Below are positions 26,083 through 35,444 of a stretch of DNA of 64,000 bases, piece by piece. The stretch covers positions 1-64,000 of the forward strand of contig NZ_FNBE01000019.1 of assembly GCF_900102195.1 (NCBI RefSeq). The letters run 5' to 3'. A program made the position numbers and the translations under genes. The notes under the pieces were generated by a model. That model worked only from the letters and a program-made list of their open reading frames with translations. It did no database searches and was not told the DNA's origin. Origin of the DNA: Pseudonocardia oroxyli. Its GTDB lineage: Bacteria > Actinomycetota > Actinomycetes > Mycobacteriales > Pseudonocardiaceae. Each line of letters opens with the position of its first letter. Positions within the stretch are counted from its first letter, which is position 1.

Positions 26083-27100
26083 GATCCCCCTCGTCCGGGC
26101 GCTCGATGGCCGTCAGCTCGCGCAGATCGTCCCACTCCTCGATCGCCGCACGCTCCGCTTCCTCGGCACGCCGCCGGCTATCGAACACCTCGTAGCGCTC
26201 GTCGGTGACCTCGCGCATTCTCGCTGCGGAGACGGTGCCAGCCCCCTTCAGCAGTTCGCGCTCGTCGAAGGTCAGGAACCTGTCCGTCTGCGCCACCCAG
26301 TCGGCCATGACGAGCGTGAGACGGCGGCGAGCCCGGTCCTCGGCGAAGTCCAGGAAGCGGGTGGTGAGGAGGTTGAGCTCGGACATCTCCTCTTGCAGGA
26401 GGTAGTTCTTCGCCGTGTCGATGTCCTTCTTCTGCACTCGCCGACCGGCCCACGACGTCAGCCCGAGGTTCAGCGCCGCCGGATCGCAACGCATGACGAT
26501 CAGCTCCGCTGCGGTGTGGCCCGTCACCGCGAAGAGCAGCTTGTTCTGGATCGTCTTGAAGAAGGTCCGAGCCGCCTCGGCGTCCTTGTCGTAGTCGCTG
26601 CTCGTGGCGGCGAAGATGTCGCGGACCTTGAGGTAGAACCGCCGCTCGGACGCCCGGATGTCCCGGATGCGTTCGAGCAGCTCGTCGAAGTAGTCCGTGC
26701 CGCCCGGGTCCTTGAGCCGGCGGTCGTCCATCGCGAAGCCCTTGACCAGGTACTCGCGTAAGACGGTCGTCGCCCACTGACGGAACTGCACCGCTCGCAG
26801 CGTGCTGACCCGATAGCCGACGGCAAGGATCATGTCGAGGTTGTAGACCTTGACCTCGCGTTTGACCTGCCGGTTGCCCTCCTGGCGAACTATCAACGCA
26901 GAGTTGATAGTTGCCTGGGTCACTTCGCCATCGGCGAGAACCCGGCTGATGATCTGCTGGATGTTCTGCACCGACGTCGCATACAGCTCCGCCAGCTGAG
27001 CCTGTGTCAGCCACACGGTCCCCCCGACCGCCCGCAACTGCACCCGGCTCTGCCCGTCGTCACTCCGGTAGACGACGAGTTCTCCCCCCGGCTCGGTCAT
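26072..27100 (-). CDS. RhuM family protein
   Basis: The 342-aa protein matches the RhuM family throughout. It has an N-terminal KilA-N-like DNA-binding region (VWLTQAQLAELYATSVQNIQ), the family hallmark segment YNLDMILAVGYRVSTLRAVQFRQWAT, RRFYLKVRDIFAATSSDY and the C-terminal KNYLLQEEMSELNLLTTRFLDFAE. RhuM was named from a Salmonella pathogenicity island and is often carried inside type I restriction operons, where its job is still unsettled. Here its ATG shares one base with the hsdR stop and its end overlaps the kinase start. It is therefore a middle gene of the operon, not a later insertion. Length is normal. Confidence 0.92.
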   Translation of the reverse strand: MTEPGGELVVYRSDDGQSRVQLRAVGGTVWLTQAQLAELYATSVQNIQQIISRVLADGEVTQATINSALIVRQEGNRQVKREVKVYNLDMILAVGYRVSTLRAVQFRQWATTVLREYLVKGFAMDDRRLKDPGGTDYFDELLERIRDIRASERRFYLKVRDIFAATSSDYDKDAEAARTFFKTIQNKLLFAVTGHTAAELIVMRCDPAALNLGLTSWAGRRVQKKDIDTAKNYLLQEEMSELNLLTTRFLDFAEDRARRRLTLVMADWVAQTDRFLTFDERELLKGAGTVSAARMREVTDERYEVFDSRRRAEEAERAAIEEWDDLRELTAIERPDEGDHVG

Positions 27101-30100
27101 CAGCCCCCTGTCTCGCGCCGCATCTGTTCCCGCAGTGCTGCCAGCGCCTCGTCCCGGATTGGGTTGTTGATGATCTGGTAGGCACGCTTGCGCGCCGCCT
27201 CCTTGATCATGCCGCGGAAGTCGGCGTTGTCGAAGTAGTGCTTCACGAAGTCGGTGTTGCGGCCCGCGTTGTCCAGCACGATGTCGTCGAGCTTGTCGTT
27301 CGCGACCTGCCCGAAGCGATCCTCGTCGTTCATCAGCGCGATCTGCTGCATCTTCTCGTCCTCGACGAGCCCGATGACCTGCTGAAATACCAGAATGGCG
27401 TCCGAGGTACCGAGGCCGAGGCCGAAGCGGTCGTTGAGCTCGTCGATGACCTGGGACATCGGGACCATCTCGGGCTCGCGTGCTCCGCCTCCGTCCGCGG
27501 CGTGGCCTCGGACCTCCCGGTCACCCACGTCGGACAGGGACACGTTGTGCTGCCCGGTGAATTCGAGCCGGAAGTGCGTGAGGTCGGCGTCCCCGATGTC
27601 CACCGCGACCTGCGCTCGACCTGGAAGCCGGACCAGCAGGAGCTTGCCGAACTGGTAGAGGCGCTCCAGGTCTCGGTCACCCCAGTCGATGACTTGCGCC
27701 AGCAGGCTGTAGGCACGGACGTACTGCTCCAGGGCTCGGCGGAAGCCGTCCTGCTCGTCCTCATCGAGCTCGCCGAAGCGATCCAGCGCGGGTTGCAGCA
27801 CCCCGTGCAGCCGAGCGTGGAGCTTCTTGTCCGCGGCGGCGGACAGCTGACCCGGCCCCGCCTCGCCGAGGATCTCGACCAGCAGCTCCATCTCGGACGC
27901 CACCAGGACCTCGTAGTCCATGACCTCGCGCTGCTTGGCGTACAGGATGTTGGGGTCGGACGGCGTCGTCAGCGTCGTCTCGAACCAGTCCTTGAAGGAC
28001 TCGGCGATCGACTCCGCGTCGTTCACGAAGTCGAGGATCCGGACGTCGTCCTGAGATTTGAGCGGATGGGTGCGATTCAGCCTGGACAGCGTCTGCACGG
28101 CGGTCACGCCGGTGAGCGGCTTGTCCACGTACATGCCGCAGAGCAGCGGCTGGTCGAAGCCCGTCTGGTACTTCTCGGCCGCGATGAGCAGTCGATACTC
28201 GTCCTGATCGCGGGCGACAGCCTGCGGGTCGTCCGCCTTCGTGTAGGCGAACCTGTCCGGGAGCTGCCGCTCCCCGAACCCGTTCATCTGAGCCTCGGTG
28301 CGCTCGACCTTCGTGTCCGGGTCGGTGAGGCTCCCCGAGTAGGCGACGAGAACACCCAGCTGCTTGCCCGTGTCATCGAGGTGTTTGAGGATCGCCTGAT
28401 AGAGGTCCAGTGCGTCCTGCCGGCTGCGGGTCACCACCATCGCCTTCGCCCGTCCGCCGAGCCGGCCCGCGTGGTTCTGCTCGAAGTCCTCGATGATCAG
28501 TTTGGCTCGCTGCGCCACCGACGCGTCGTGCTGCATCGCGAACTTCACGAACGCGGCCTTGGCCTTCGCCTTGTCGACGTCCGGGTCGGTGATGCCACCG
28601 GCCTTCTGCTCGACCGCGGCATCGCGTAGGCGCCACTTCGTCTTGTAGGTCAGGTAGTTCGCCAGGACGTCGAGGATGTAACCCTCGTCGATTGCCTGCC
28701 GCATGGAGTAGACGTGGAAGGGCTCGTACATGCCCTGGCTACCGTCACGTTGGTTCACGAGCTCGGGGTTCCAGCGGCCGAACACCTTCAACGTCCCTGA
28801 CTTGGGGGTCGCTGTGAAGGCGAAGTACGAGAGGTTCGGCTGCTTGCCGCGCACCCGCGTCTGGTAGGTCGCCTCGTCCTCGTCGTCCGACTCGCGGACC
28901 GCGTTGGCGCCCAACGCCTCCTTGAGCCGGTTCGCCGCATCCCCGCCCTGGGACGTGTGGGCCTCGTCGATGATCACTGCATAGCGGCGGCCCTTGAGGT
29001 CCATCTTCGCGATCTTGGCCAGGATGAACGGGTACTTCTGCAGAGTGCTGACGATGATCTTCGACGTCGAGTCGTCCAGCGCCGCCGCCAGCTGCGACGA
29101 GTCCTCGTCGATCTTCTTCACGACGCCGGGCTCGTGGTCGAACTGGTAGATCGTGCGCTGGAGCTGCTGGTCGAGCGCCGTGCGGTCGGTGATGACCACG
29201 ATCTTGTGAAAGACGGGCTCGTTGGCCTTGTCGAACAGGTTCGACAGCCGATGAGCCAGCCAGGCGATGGTGTTGGACTTCCCCGAGCCCGCGGAATGCT
29301 GGATCAGGTAGCTCTGGCCGGCGCCGTTGTGCTGTGCGTCCTTGACCATCTGCTGCACGGCGTGCCACTGGTGGAAGCGCGGGAAGATCCGGTTCGCGGT
29401 GTGCGGATTGGTCTTCACCCCTCGCTTCTTCGGCGCCTCGACGTGGACGAATCGCTGCAGGATCTCCAGCCAGTTGTCCCGCTGCCAGATCTGCTCCCAG
29501 AGGTAGGAGACTGCGTACTCCCCCGGCTTCGCCGCCGGGTTCCCCGCCGCTCCGCTCTTCCCGGGTCCAGCGGTCCCGACGTTGAACGGCAGGAACCGCG
29601 TGTCCGCGCCTTCCAGCCGAGTCGCGACGTAGGCCCGGTCCGGATCTACGGCGAAGTGCACAACAGCCCGCTTCGCAAAGATCAGCTCGTTCGGGTCACG
29701 GCGCCGGTACTGCGCGATCGCCTCGTCCGTCCCCTGCCCCGTGTTCGGGTTCTTCAGCTCGATCGTCGCGACGGGCAGCCCGTTGACGAGCAACACCATG
29801 TCGATCGACTCGCCCGTGCGCGCACTGAACCGCACCTGGCGCGCGACGGTGAGGAAGTTCTGGTTGTAGTCGTGGAGTGCATCGGCCGCGAGGGTGTGGC
29901 CGGGGCGGAAGTAGGCGAGATCGAACGCGATCCCTCGCTCCTTCACCCCGTGTCGCAGCACATCCAGCACGCCGCGCTCATCGATCTCCGCCGCGAGTCG
30001 TTTGGTGAACTGCTGCTGAGCGGTGGTCTGATCCCCGCCGTACAGCTCGATCAGCTTGTCCCACTTGAGTTTCTGGGTGCGGCCGAGGAAGACGAGCAGG

Positions 30101-30222
30101 TCAGACGGATCGATCCCGAGTTCGGGCCGGTACTGTCCGGACGATGGAGCCCAGCCAAAGGCGAACAGGTAGCCCTCCGCAACACGCTCAAACGCTTCCT
30201 CCGTATGCAGCCTAGGACTCAT
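27100..30222 (-). CDS. hsdR: Type I restriction enzyme R subunit
   Basis: HsdR is the translocase-nuclease of a type I restriction-modification complex, cutting unmodified DNA after ATP-driven translocation. The protein (1040 aa) has the PD-ExK nuclease motif as ESIDMVLLVNGLPVATIELK near residue 155. The SF2 motor follows, with Walker A SAGSGKSNTIAWLAHRL near 311, DEAHTSQGG near 417, and later motifs including FTATPKSGTLK and GVTAVQTLSRLNRT. The ATG (MSPRLHTEEAF) overlaps the hsdS stop by four bases; the longer frame upstream is not family-like. All motifs look intact, so restriction activity is expected. Confidence 0.95.
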   Translation of the reverse strand: MSPRLHTEEAFERVAEGYLFAFGWAPSSGQYRPELGIDPSDLLVFLGRTQKLKWDKLIELYGGDQTTAQQQFTKRLAAEIDERGVLDVLRHGVKERGIAFDLAYFRPGHTLAADALHDYNQNFLTVARQVRFSARTGESIDMVLLVNGLPVATIELKNPNTGQGTDEAIAQYRRRDPNELIFAKRAVVHFAVDPDRAYVATRLEGADTRFLPFNVGTAGPGKSGAAGNPAAKPGEYAVSYLWEQIWQRDNWLEILQRFVHVEAPKKRGVKTNPHTANRIFPRFHQWHAVQQMVKDAQHNGAGQSYLIQHSAGSGKSNTIAWLAHRLSNLFDKANEPVFHKIVVITDRTALDQQLQRTIYQFDHEPGVVKKIDEDSSQLAAALDDSTSKIIVSTLQKYPFILAKIAKMDLKGRRYAVIIDEAHTSQGGDAANRLKEALGANAVRESDDEDEATYQTRVRGKQPNLSYFAFTATPKSGTLKVFGRWNPELVNQRDGSQGMYEPFHVYSMRQAIDEGYILDVLANYLTYKTKWRLRDAAVEQKAGGITDPDVDKAKAKAAFVKFAMQHDASVAQRAKLIIEDFEQNHAGRLGGRAKAMVVTRSRQDALDLYQAILKHLDDTGKQLGVLVAYSGSLTDPDTKVERTEAQMNGFGERQLPDRFAYTKADDPQAVARDQDEYRLLIAAEKYQTGFDQPLLCGMYVDKPLTGVTAVQTLSRLNRTHPLKSQDDVRILDFVNDAESIAESFKDWFETTLTTPSDPNILYAKQREVMDYEVLVASEMELLVEILGEAGPGQLSAAADKKLHARLHGVLQPALDRFGELDEDEQDGFRRALEQYVRAYSLLAQVIDWGDRDLERLYQFGKLLLVRLPGRAQVAVDIGDADLTHFRLEFTGQHNVSLSDVGDREVRGHAADGGGAREPEMVPMSQVIDELNDRFGLGLGTSDAILVFQQVIGLVEDEKMQQIALMNDEDRFGQVANDKLDDIVLDNAGRNTDFVKHYFDNADFRGMIKEAARKRAYQIINNPIRDEALAALREQMRRETGG

Positions 30223-31517
30223 TTCAATACTCCGTCCACGTTCGAGAAGTCGACTTGGCCGGTGACGGCAGAGGAAATGAGGGCTTGGCGACGCTCCCTC
30301 AGAAGATCCAGGCGTTTCGTGAGCTGGCACACCTGCCCCTCGAATGCATCGGCAAGGCCTGCGCAGTACTCTGTCACCTCCCTTTGAGCCCTTCTGGAGT
30401 CTGGTGCTGAAATTCGTAGTGAGCGAACGAGGTCTTGGCTGATATTTGGCTGACCTCCACCCGATGCCAGCGACACAATCCTGGACCGATGAGCGATAAA
30501 CCAGTAAAATGCATACTCGACCGAGAGTTCGCCATGCTCACTCAGCACACAACATGCCTGATTCACCGCGGCTGGCAGCGAGTTCATTCCAACTCGCCCA
30601 ACGGTCGCTCCGTACATCGCCACAATCAGAGCGCCCGGCGGATAGACCCGAAGAGAGGGGTAGTCGCGAATGGCTGCCCGACTCACCTTCCGCACAGGCG
30701 ATGAAACGACCCCATCACGGAGATCAGCGGTGTTAATCCACGAGATTTCGCCATCGAAGTACTCGGGGTCAGTTGATCGGGGAGTCGTCCCACTGCCGGT
30801 CCGGAATACGCGGCCGATCTTGTATAGCTTGCTGCGGGATCCGACCGTCGGCATCCACGGAATCCCCGTGGCAACCAGCTCGGAATCCCAGCCGAGGGTC
30901 GTGGCAACCCTAAGTGATTCCAGGAACCTCTCACGCAGAAGTTCTAGTTGGCGGCTAGTTGCCGTTTGAATTACGTCGAGAGCCGACGACTCGCCAGCGA
31001 CGAGGTCCGATATTTGGCGCTGCTCATGGAGGGGTGGCAGTGGGATACGAAGTGATTCAAGATCAGGCATGTAAATGGTGAGATGCGTAGATCCGTACGC
31101 AAGTCTCTCCCACTCGGGCTTCATCGCCCTCAACACCAACAGCAAGTATCTCGGGTCAAGCCGCGGTCCCGCCGTCCATGTCACGAATGCCTGAGTCGTA
31201 GCCATTGGACGGCCCACAATCACACTATATCCGACTGAGGCGGTTCGCGAAAGCATAACCGTTCCCGCGGGGTGTAGAGTTGCGGCACTGTTAGCCATTC
31301 CTAGCTCACTGATCCTCTGATCAGTGTCCATCAGAGGAGACAGGTCGTCAGGCCGTCGAGTGACGTCAGGGGTCGTCACCCACGGGATTGTGCAATCGCG
31401 CCAATACTCCGGCTTGGCGCGATCCGGGGTGTGCCCCGTCCCCATCTTCGCTACATAGGTGAGCGGCACAACCTCCCAGTGGTCAGGAATCTTAGGTGCC
31501 CAGCCCAGAGCAGTCAC
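30219..31517 (-). CDS. hsdS: Type I restriction enzyme specificity subunit
   Basis: HsdS chooses the bipartite recognition site through two target recognition domains. The 432-aa protein shows the expected two-fold layout. TRD1 runs from about residue 10 to 160 and ends in the conserved helix PLPPLHEQRQISDLVAGE. TRD2 starts near KLYKIGRVFRTGSGTTPRS and is followed by a second conserved helix near the C-terminus (LLRERRQALISSAVTGQVDF). GC content is visibly lower than in hsdM and hsdR, as is common for exchanged specificity genes. It starts with GTG overlapping the hsdM TGA. The recognition sequence cannot be predicted from this. Confidence 0.93.
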   Translation of the reverse strand: MTALGWAPKIPDHWEVVPLTYVAKMGTGHTPDRAKPEYWRDCTIPWVTTPDVTRRPDDLSPLMDTDQRISELGMANSAATLHPAGTVMLSRTASVGYSVIVGRPMATTQAFVTWTAGPRLDPRYLLLVLRAMKPEWERLAYGSTHLTIYMPDLESLRIPLPPLHEQRQISDLVAGESSALDVIQTATSRQLELLRERFLESLRVATTLGWDSELVATGIPWMPTVGSRSKLYKIGRVFRTGSGTTPRSTDPEYFDGEISWINTADLRDGVVSSPVRKVSRAAIRDYPSLRVYPPGALIVAMYGATVGRVGMNSLPAAVNQACCVLSEHGELSVEYAFYWFIAHRSRIVSLASGGGQPNISQDLVRSLRISAPDSRRAQREVTEYCAGLADAFEGQVCQLTKRLDLLRERRQALISSAVTGQVDFSNVDGVLK

Positions 31518-33508
31518 CTACTCACCCCGCCGAACAGCTTCTGAATTTGGACCTCTAGCGCACGCAGCTCGCTATCGATATCAGCCAACGGGCGGGTCGG
31601 CGTATAGACGTAGAAGTGGCGGGTGAAGGGGATCTCGTAGCCGACCTTCGTCTTGTCCTCGTCGATCCAGGCATCCGGGACGTGCGGAATGACCTCACGC
31701 TTGAAGTACTCCTCGATGTTCTCGTCGAGGGGCACGTTCTCGTAGTCCCGCAGGTCAGGGTCGGGGAGCACCTCCCCCTTCGCCTTCTGAACCTCACCCT
31801 CGGGGTCCGACACCGCGATCGCACCCCAAAGAGCCTTGACTATCCCCGCCGTCGTCGGCCACGGGATCTCGGCGTTTCTTGCAGTCGAGCGCAGCTCGTC
31901 GCCTGCCGCCGCCCTGGTCCACCACACTGTGCCGAGCAGCGGACGCAGCGCCTCAACGAACACGTCACGGTCGACCCACTTGGCCAAGGGCTTCGCATGC
32001 CGCAACGCGAGGAGAGTGTCCTCAGTGATCTCGAAGCGCTGCTTGAGCGGGCGCTCGACAGTGATGCGGTGGTAACCGAAGTCTCGGGTGCCGAAGACCT
32101 TCACGCGGGCGTGGTCCGGGTCGTCCGGGTTGTCGGCGATCTCCAGCGCACGAGCGTAGACCTGCGTGATGTGGCTGATCTGCGCCTCGCTGATCTCCTT
32201 GCGCTTGTCCCCGAGAGACTTGCGCATCTTCTGCCACTGGTCGCGCGCGTCGAGCAGGATGACCTTCTTCTTCAACCGCTCGACCTTGCGGTTCGACAAG
32301 ATCCAGAAGTATGTGGAGATGCCGGTGTTGTAGAAGAGCTGGTCAGGCAGGGCGACGATGCCTTCAAGCAGGTCGTTCTCCAGGATCCACTGCCGGATCC
32401 GCGACTCCCCCGAGCCCGCCGCGCCGGTGAACAGCGGCGAGCCGTTGAAGACGATCGCTAGACGAGAACCCTTCCCCTCCTTCGGCTCCATCTTGGAGAT
32501 CATGTGCTGCAGGAACAGGAACGATCCGTCGTTGATCCGGGGCAGGCCTGCACCGAAGCGACCCGCGTGGCCGAGCTCGGCCTCGGACTCGATGGCGTCC
32601 TTGACCTTCTTCCACTCCACGCCGAAGGGCGGGTTGGCGAGCATGTAGTCGAACTTCACGTCTCCGTGGGCGGGCTCGGAGAAGGTGTTGGCGAACTCGA
32701 CCTTGCCGGGGTTTCCGCTCATCAGCATGTCGGCCTGGCAGATGGCCCAGGACTCGCCGTTGACCTCCTGGCCGTACAGGTAGATGTGCGCGTCGGGGTT
32801 GATGCTCTTGATGTACTCGTCCGCCGCGGTGAGCATGCCGCCCGTGCCGCAGGCAGGGTCGAGGATGTTGATGACCTGGCCGGGGCCCTTGACGTGCTCG
32901 TCGTCTGGCCCGATCAGTAGGCTGACCATCAGCCGGATGACTTCCCGCGGAGTGAAGTGCTCACCGGCCGTCTCGTTCGAGTCCTCGGCGAACTTCCGGA
33001 TGAGGTGCTCGAAGACGTAGCCCATGTCGTGGTTCGACAAGTGTTCGAGGTCCTTCATCGCCGCGAACTTGCCGACGACCTGATACAGCAGCTTGGAGCT
33101 TGCGAGCCGGGAGATCTGCTCGTCGAGTGAGAAGCGCGCCAGGATCTCGCGGACCGCGGGGTGGAACCCGTTCACGTAGTCACGAAGGTTCTTCGCCACG
33201 TTGCTCGGGTCCGCGACGATCGTGCGGAAGTCCTGAGCCGAGGTGTTGTAGAAGTGCCGCCCCGCCACCTTCTCCAGGATGATCCTCTTGTTGTTCATCT
33301 CCGGCAGCTCAGCGTCCCGCTTGCGCACGGCGTCGCGGGTCGGCGCCATGACTGCGTCGAGCCGACGCATCAGCGTGAACGGCAGGATGACGCCGCCATA
33401 CTCGTGCCGCTTGTAGTCGCCGCGGAGCAGATCCGCGACTGCCCAGATCTCGGCGGCCATGCGGGTGTGGGTGGGGCCGGAGCCGATGGGCTGCGTGGAC
33501 GAGGTCAC
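31514..33508 (-). CDS. hsdM: Type I restriction enzyme methyltransferase subunit
   Basis: HsdM methylates adenine at N6 in the host recognition site. The protein (664 aa) has the N-terminal helical HsdM_N region (AAEIWAVADLLRGDYKRHEY), the SAM-binding motif DPACGTGG near residues 215-222 and the catalytic NPPF near 291-294. A long C-terminal segment carries RHFYVYTPTRPLADIDSEL. The start is GTG (ENDVTSSTQ boundary), preceded by GAGAAGAG and overlapping the stop of the preceding gene by four bases. The same frame runs on far upstream, but that part is noise opposite another gene. With hsdS and hsdR it forms a complete type I system. Confidence 0.95.
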   Translation of the reverse strand: MTSSTQPIGSGPTHTRMAAEIWAVADLLRGDYKRHEYGGVILPFTLMRRLDAVMAPTRDAVRKRDAELPEMNNKRIILEKVAGRHFYNTSAQDFRTIVADPSNVAKNLRDYVNGFHPAVREILARFSLDEQISRLASSKLLYQVVGKFAAMKDLEHLSNHDMGYVFEHLIRKFAEDSNETAGEHFTPREVIRLMVSLLIGPDDEHVKGPGQVINILDPACGTGGMLTAADEYIKSINPDAHIYLYGQEVNGESWAICQADMLMSGNPGKVEFANTFSEPAHGDVKFDYMLANPPFGVEWKKVKDAIESEAELGHAGRFGAGLPRINDGSFLFLQHMISKMEPKEGKGSRLAIVFNGSPLFTGAAGSGESRIRQWILENDLLEGIVALPDQLFYNTGISTYFWILSNRKVERLKKKVILLDARDQWQKMRKSLGDKRKEISEAQISHITQVYARALEIADNPDDPDHARVKVFGTRDFGYHRITVERPLKQRFEITEDTLLALRHAKPLAKWVDRDVFVEALRPLLGTVWWTRAAAGDELRSTARNAEIPWPTTAGIVKALWGAIAVSDPEGEVQKAKGEVLPDPDLRDYENVPLDENIEEYFKREVIPHVPDAWIDEDKTKVGYEIPFTRHFYVYTPTRPLADIDSELRALEVQIQKLFGGVSR

Positions 33509-35235
33509 GTCGTTCTCTTCTCGTTCTCGGCGGTCTCGGTAGTGATGGTCTCGCGCGGGGTGAGGGCGCTGGGATCGAGGGCACCCGTGGTGAGTCCGTA
33601 GCTGGTCTGAGCGGCGACCGCCCCGGTGACGGTCGCGAGCTGCGTCGCGACGCGGCCCAGTTCCAGGAGCCGCCGATACGCCTCGCCGTAGCGGCGTTGC
33701 TCTGCAATCGGGAGCCGCGGCACTCGGCAGCGGCGGACGTCGTCCCGGGTCAACGCACTGTGCGTGTTGACGACCGGGGCGGCAAGCGCGTCCGCGCGAA
33801 CGAACAGCGCGAAGAAGTAGGGATCGAGCCGGTCCGGCTCGACGCCGATCACCTGCGCGACGCCGCGGTCGTCCGCCGCCGTCCCCGTGGCGACGACCGG
33901 CTCCCTGTTCATCGTGCGGAACAAGATGTCGCCGGCGCGCGGTTCCGCGTCGCGCGGCAGGAGGGTGAGTGCCCGCGATCGTTCGAGCTCGGCGATCGTT
34001 ACCACGTCGCCGAGCGCCGGGCCCGTCCGACCGACCGGCTGGGGCAGCGCCCGCCCGACGTCGCTGTACAGAGCGCGGAGCCGTTCGGTCGCGGCGGCGA
34101 GCTCGGCCGGATCCGGCTCGACGGGTCTGCGGACGTAGCGAGACGGCACGAGCGGAGTCTCGCCGTCGAGCAGCTCGATCGTCGGCACCAGGCGGGAGAC
34201 ACCGGGATCGCCGCCCTCGAGCAGCCGCCGCCAGACCTGGTACGCCAGCGGCACGTCCCGAATGTCGCCGAGACCGCTCAGCTCGATCATCGCGACGCCG
34301 CGGCCCGGTTCCCGCTGCTCCAGGACCCAGAGCTGAGTCGCCCCCTCGCCGTCTCGGGTCAAACCAGTAGGAAGCGCGATCACCGCGCTCAACACACCGG
34401 CCCGGACGAGCATGTCGCGGACGTGCCTGCCCGATGGACGGACCGCCGTCACTGGCGACACGGCGACCACCGCCACCCCACGCGGACTGAGAAGGGCGAG
34501 GCAGGCCTGCACCCAGGCGAGATCCGGATCGAGCGGATCGGGCAGGCCGAAGCGCCACCGCGGATCGGCCGCCAGCGTGGCGGAGGGCCACGTCTTCTGC
34601 TGGGGCGGAAGGCAGACCACCCCTCGCACCTTGCCAGCTACGTCTGCGAAGAGGTCCTCCTCGATCAGCCGCCCCACCCGCAGGTCCACCCCTCGCACGG
34701 ACGCGTTGACCAGCGCTGCGCTGTGGGAGTCGGGCACCTGACCCGCCAGCCGAGCCTGCGCACCGAAACGCTCAGCGACAGCACCGAGCAGCAGCCCGTC
34801 GACACCTGCGGGGTCGAGCACCATGGGACCGTGCCCTGCTGGCTCGTCAGCGTCGTCGAGCGGGGGAAGAACGGAGGCCATCACCCGTGCGAGCAGCTCG
34901 GGGGCCGTGAGGTCGGACAGGTCTCGGTCGGTGTCTGGGCCAGCGTCTCGGAGAAGCTGAGTCCCGGTGCTCGTCCGGCCCGATGCCGCCAGTTGGTCAG
35001 CCTTCCCTGTGGTGACAAGCCACTTCTCCACCTGCTGCCAGGAGTAGAGGGCGCTGCTCCCCGCCTCGCTGACCGGCAGCGGAAAGTCCGGGTAGCGCTT
35101 GCGCCAGTTGGCGACCGCGGCTCTTCCGACCCCGGCGCGCCGGGCCACGGCTGCCGCCGTGACGAGGTCACGCTCCTCTAGGCTCACCACACGAACGTAC
35201 TCGACGCTCACAGAGTCTTGCAACTCTGTGAACAT
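33505..35235 (-). CDS. HTH + degenerate N6-methyltransferase + specificity-like fusion protein
   Basis: This 576-aa protein precedes hsdM and looks like a mosaic of RM parts. Residues 26-48 are a helix-turn-helix (TAAAVARRAGVGRAAVANWR). The middle aligns with the HsdM methylase fold, but its active motifs are lost: the SAM motif DPACGTGG is DPAGVDGL (141-148) and NPPF/Y is LPPQ (209-212). The C-terminal third resembles an HsdS half (LGDVVTIAELERSRALTLLP, RCRVPRLPIAEQRRYGEAYR). It is probably not a working methylase. A regulatory or assembly role is inferred from the HTH, its first-gene position and nearby palindromes. The ATG before FTELQDSV has a weak ribosome site; downstream GTG codons are alternatives. 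Confidence 0.78.
   Translation of the reverse strand: MFTELQDSVSVEYVRVVSLEERDLVTAAAVARRAGVGRAAVANWRKRYPDFPLPVSEAGSSALYSWQQVEKWLVTTGKADQLAASGRTSTGTQLLRDAGPDTDRDLSDLTAPELLARVMASVLPPLDDADEPAGHGPMVLDPAGVDGLLLGAVAERFGAQARLAGQVPDSHSAALVNASVRGVDLRVGRLIEEDLFADVAGKVRGVVCLPPQQKTWPSATLAADPRWRFGLPDPLDPDLAWVQACLALLSPRGVAVVAVSPVTAVRPSGRHVRDMLVRAGVLSAVIALPTGLTRDGEGATQLWVLEQREPGRGVAMIELSGLGDIRDVPLAYQVWRRLLEGGDPGVSRLVPTIELLDGETPLVPSRYVRRPVEPDPAELAAATERLRALYSDVGRALPQPVGRTGPALGDVVTIAELERSRALTLLPRDAEPRAGDILFRTMNREPVVATGTAADDRGVAQVIGVEPDRLDPYFFALFVRADALAAPVVNTHSALTRDDVRRCRVPRLPIAEQRRYGEAYRRLLELGRVATQLATVTGAVAAQTSYGLTTGALDPSALTPRETITTETAENEKRTT
35208..35231. promoter_or_regulatory. Palindromic operator candidate at the start of the hsd gene train
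   Basis: TCACAGAGT and ACTCTGTGA form a perfect 9-bp inverted repeat around a six-base spacer, directly at the start of the HTH-methylase-like gene. A second CACAG palindrome lies 16 bases further upstream. Together they look like binding sites for a dimeric regulator, plausibly the HTH protein itself. If the ATG at base 35235 is used, the site falls in codons 2-9; it would be better placed if a later GTG is the true start. Confidence 0.6.
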
Positions 35236-35247
35236 TGCTTGCTCGCT

Positions 35248-35257
35248 CACAGCTGTG
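35248..35257. promoter_or_regulatory. CACAGCTGTG palindrome in the divergent promoter region
   Basis: This perfect ten-base palindrome shares the CACAG half-site with the longer inverted repeat beside it. Both lie between the hsd gene train and the divergent small gene, where a controller would act on one or both promoters. Confidence 0.5.
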
Positions 35258-35444
35258 TACGCTGACTCTCGCCGGTGGCTCCGCCCCAGCATCGGGCTCG
35301 ACGAGTTCACCGCAGGCGACTCACCCAAGCACCGAAGCCGTGCCGCCCGATCGCCGCGACTGTGTCCGAATCCCCGATGCCGATTACGTCCGTCGGTCGA
35401 TTCGGCTTCTCCAAGGCTGTCCGCAAATAGGGAGAGGATCTGAG

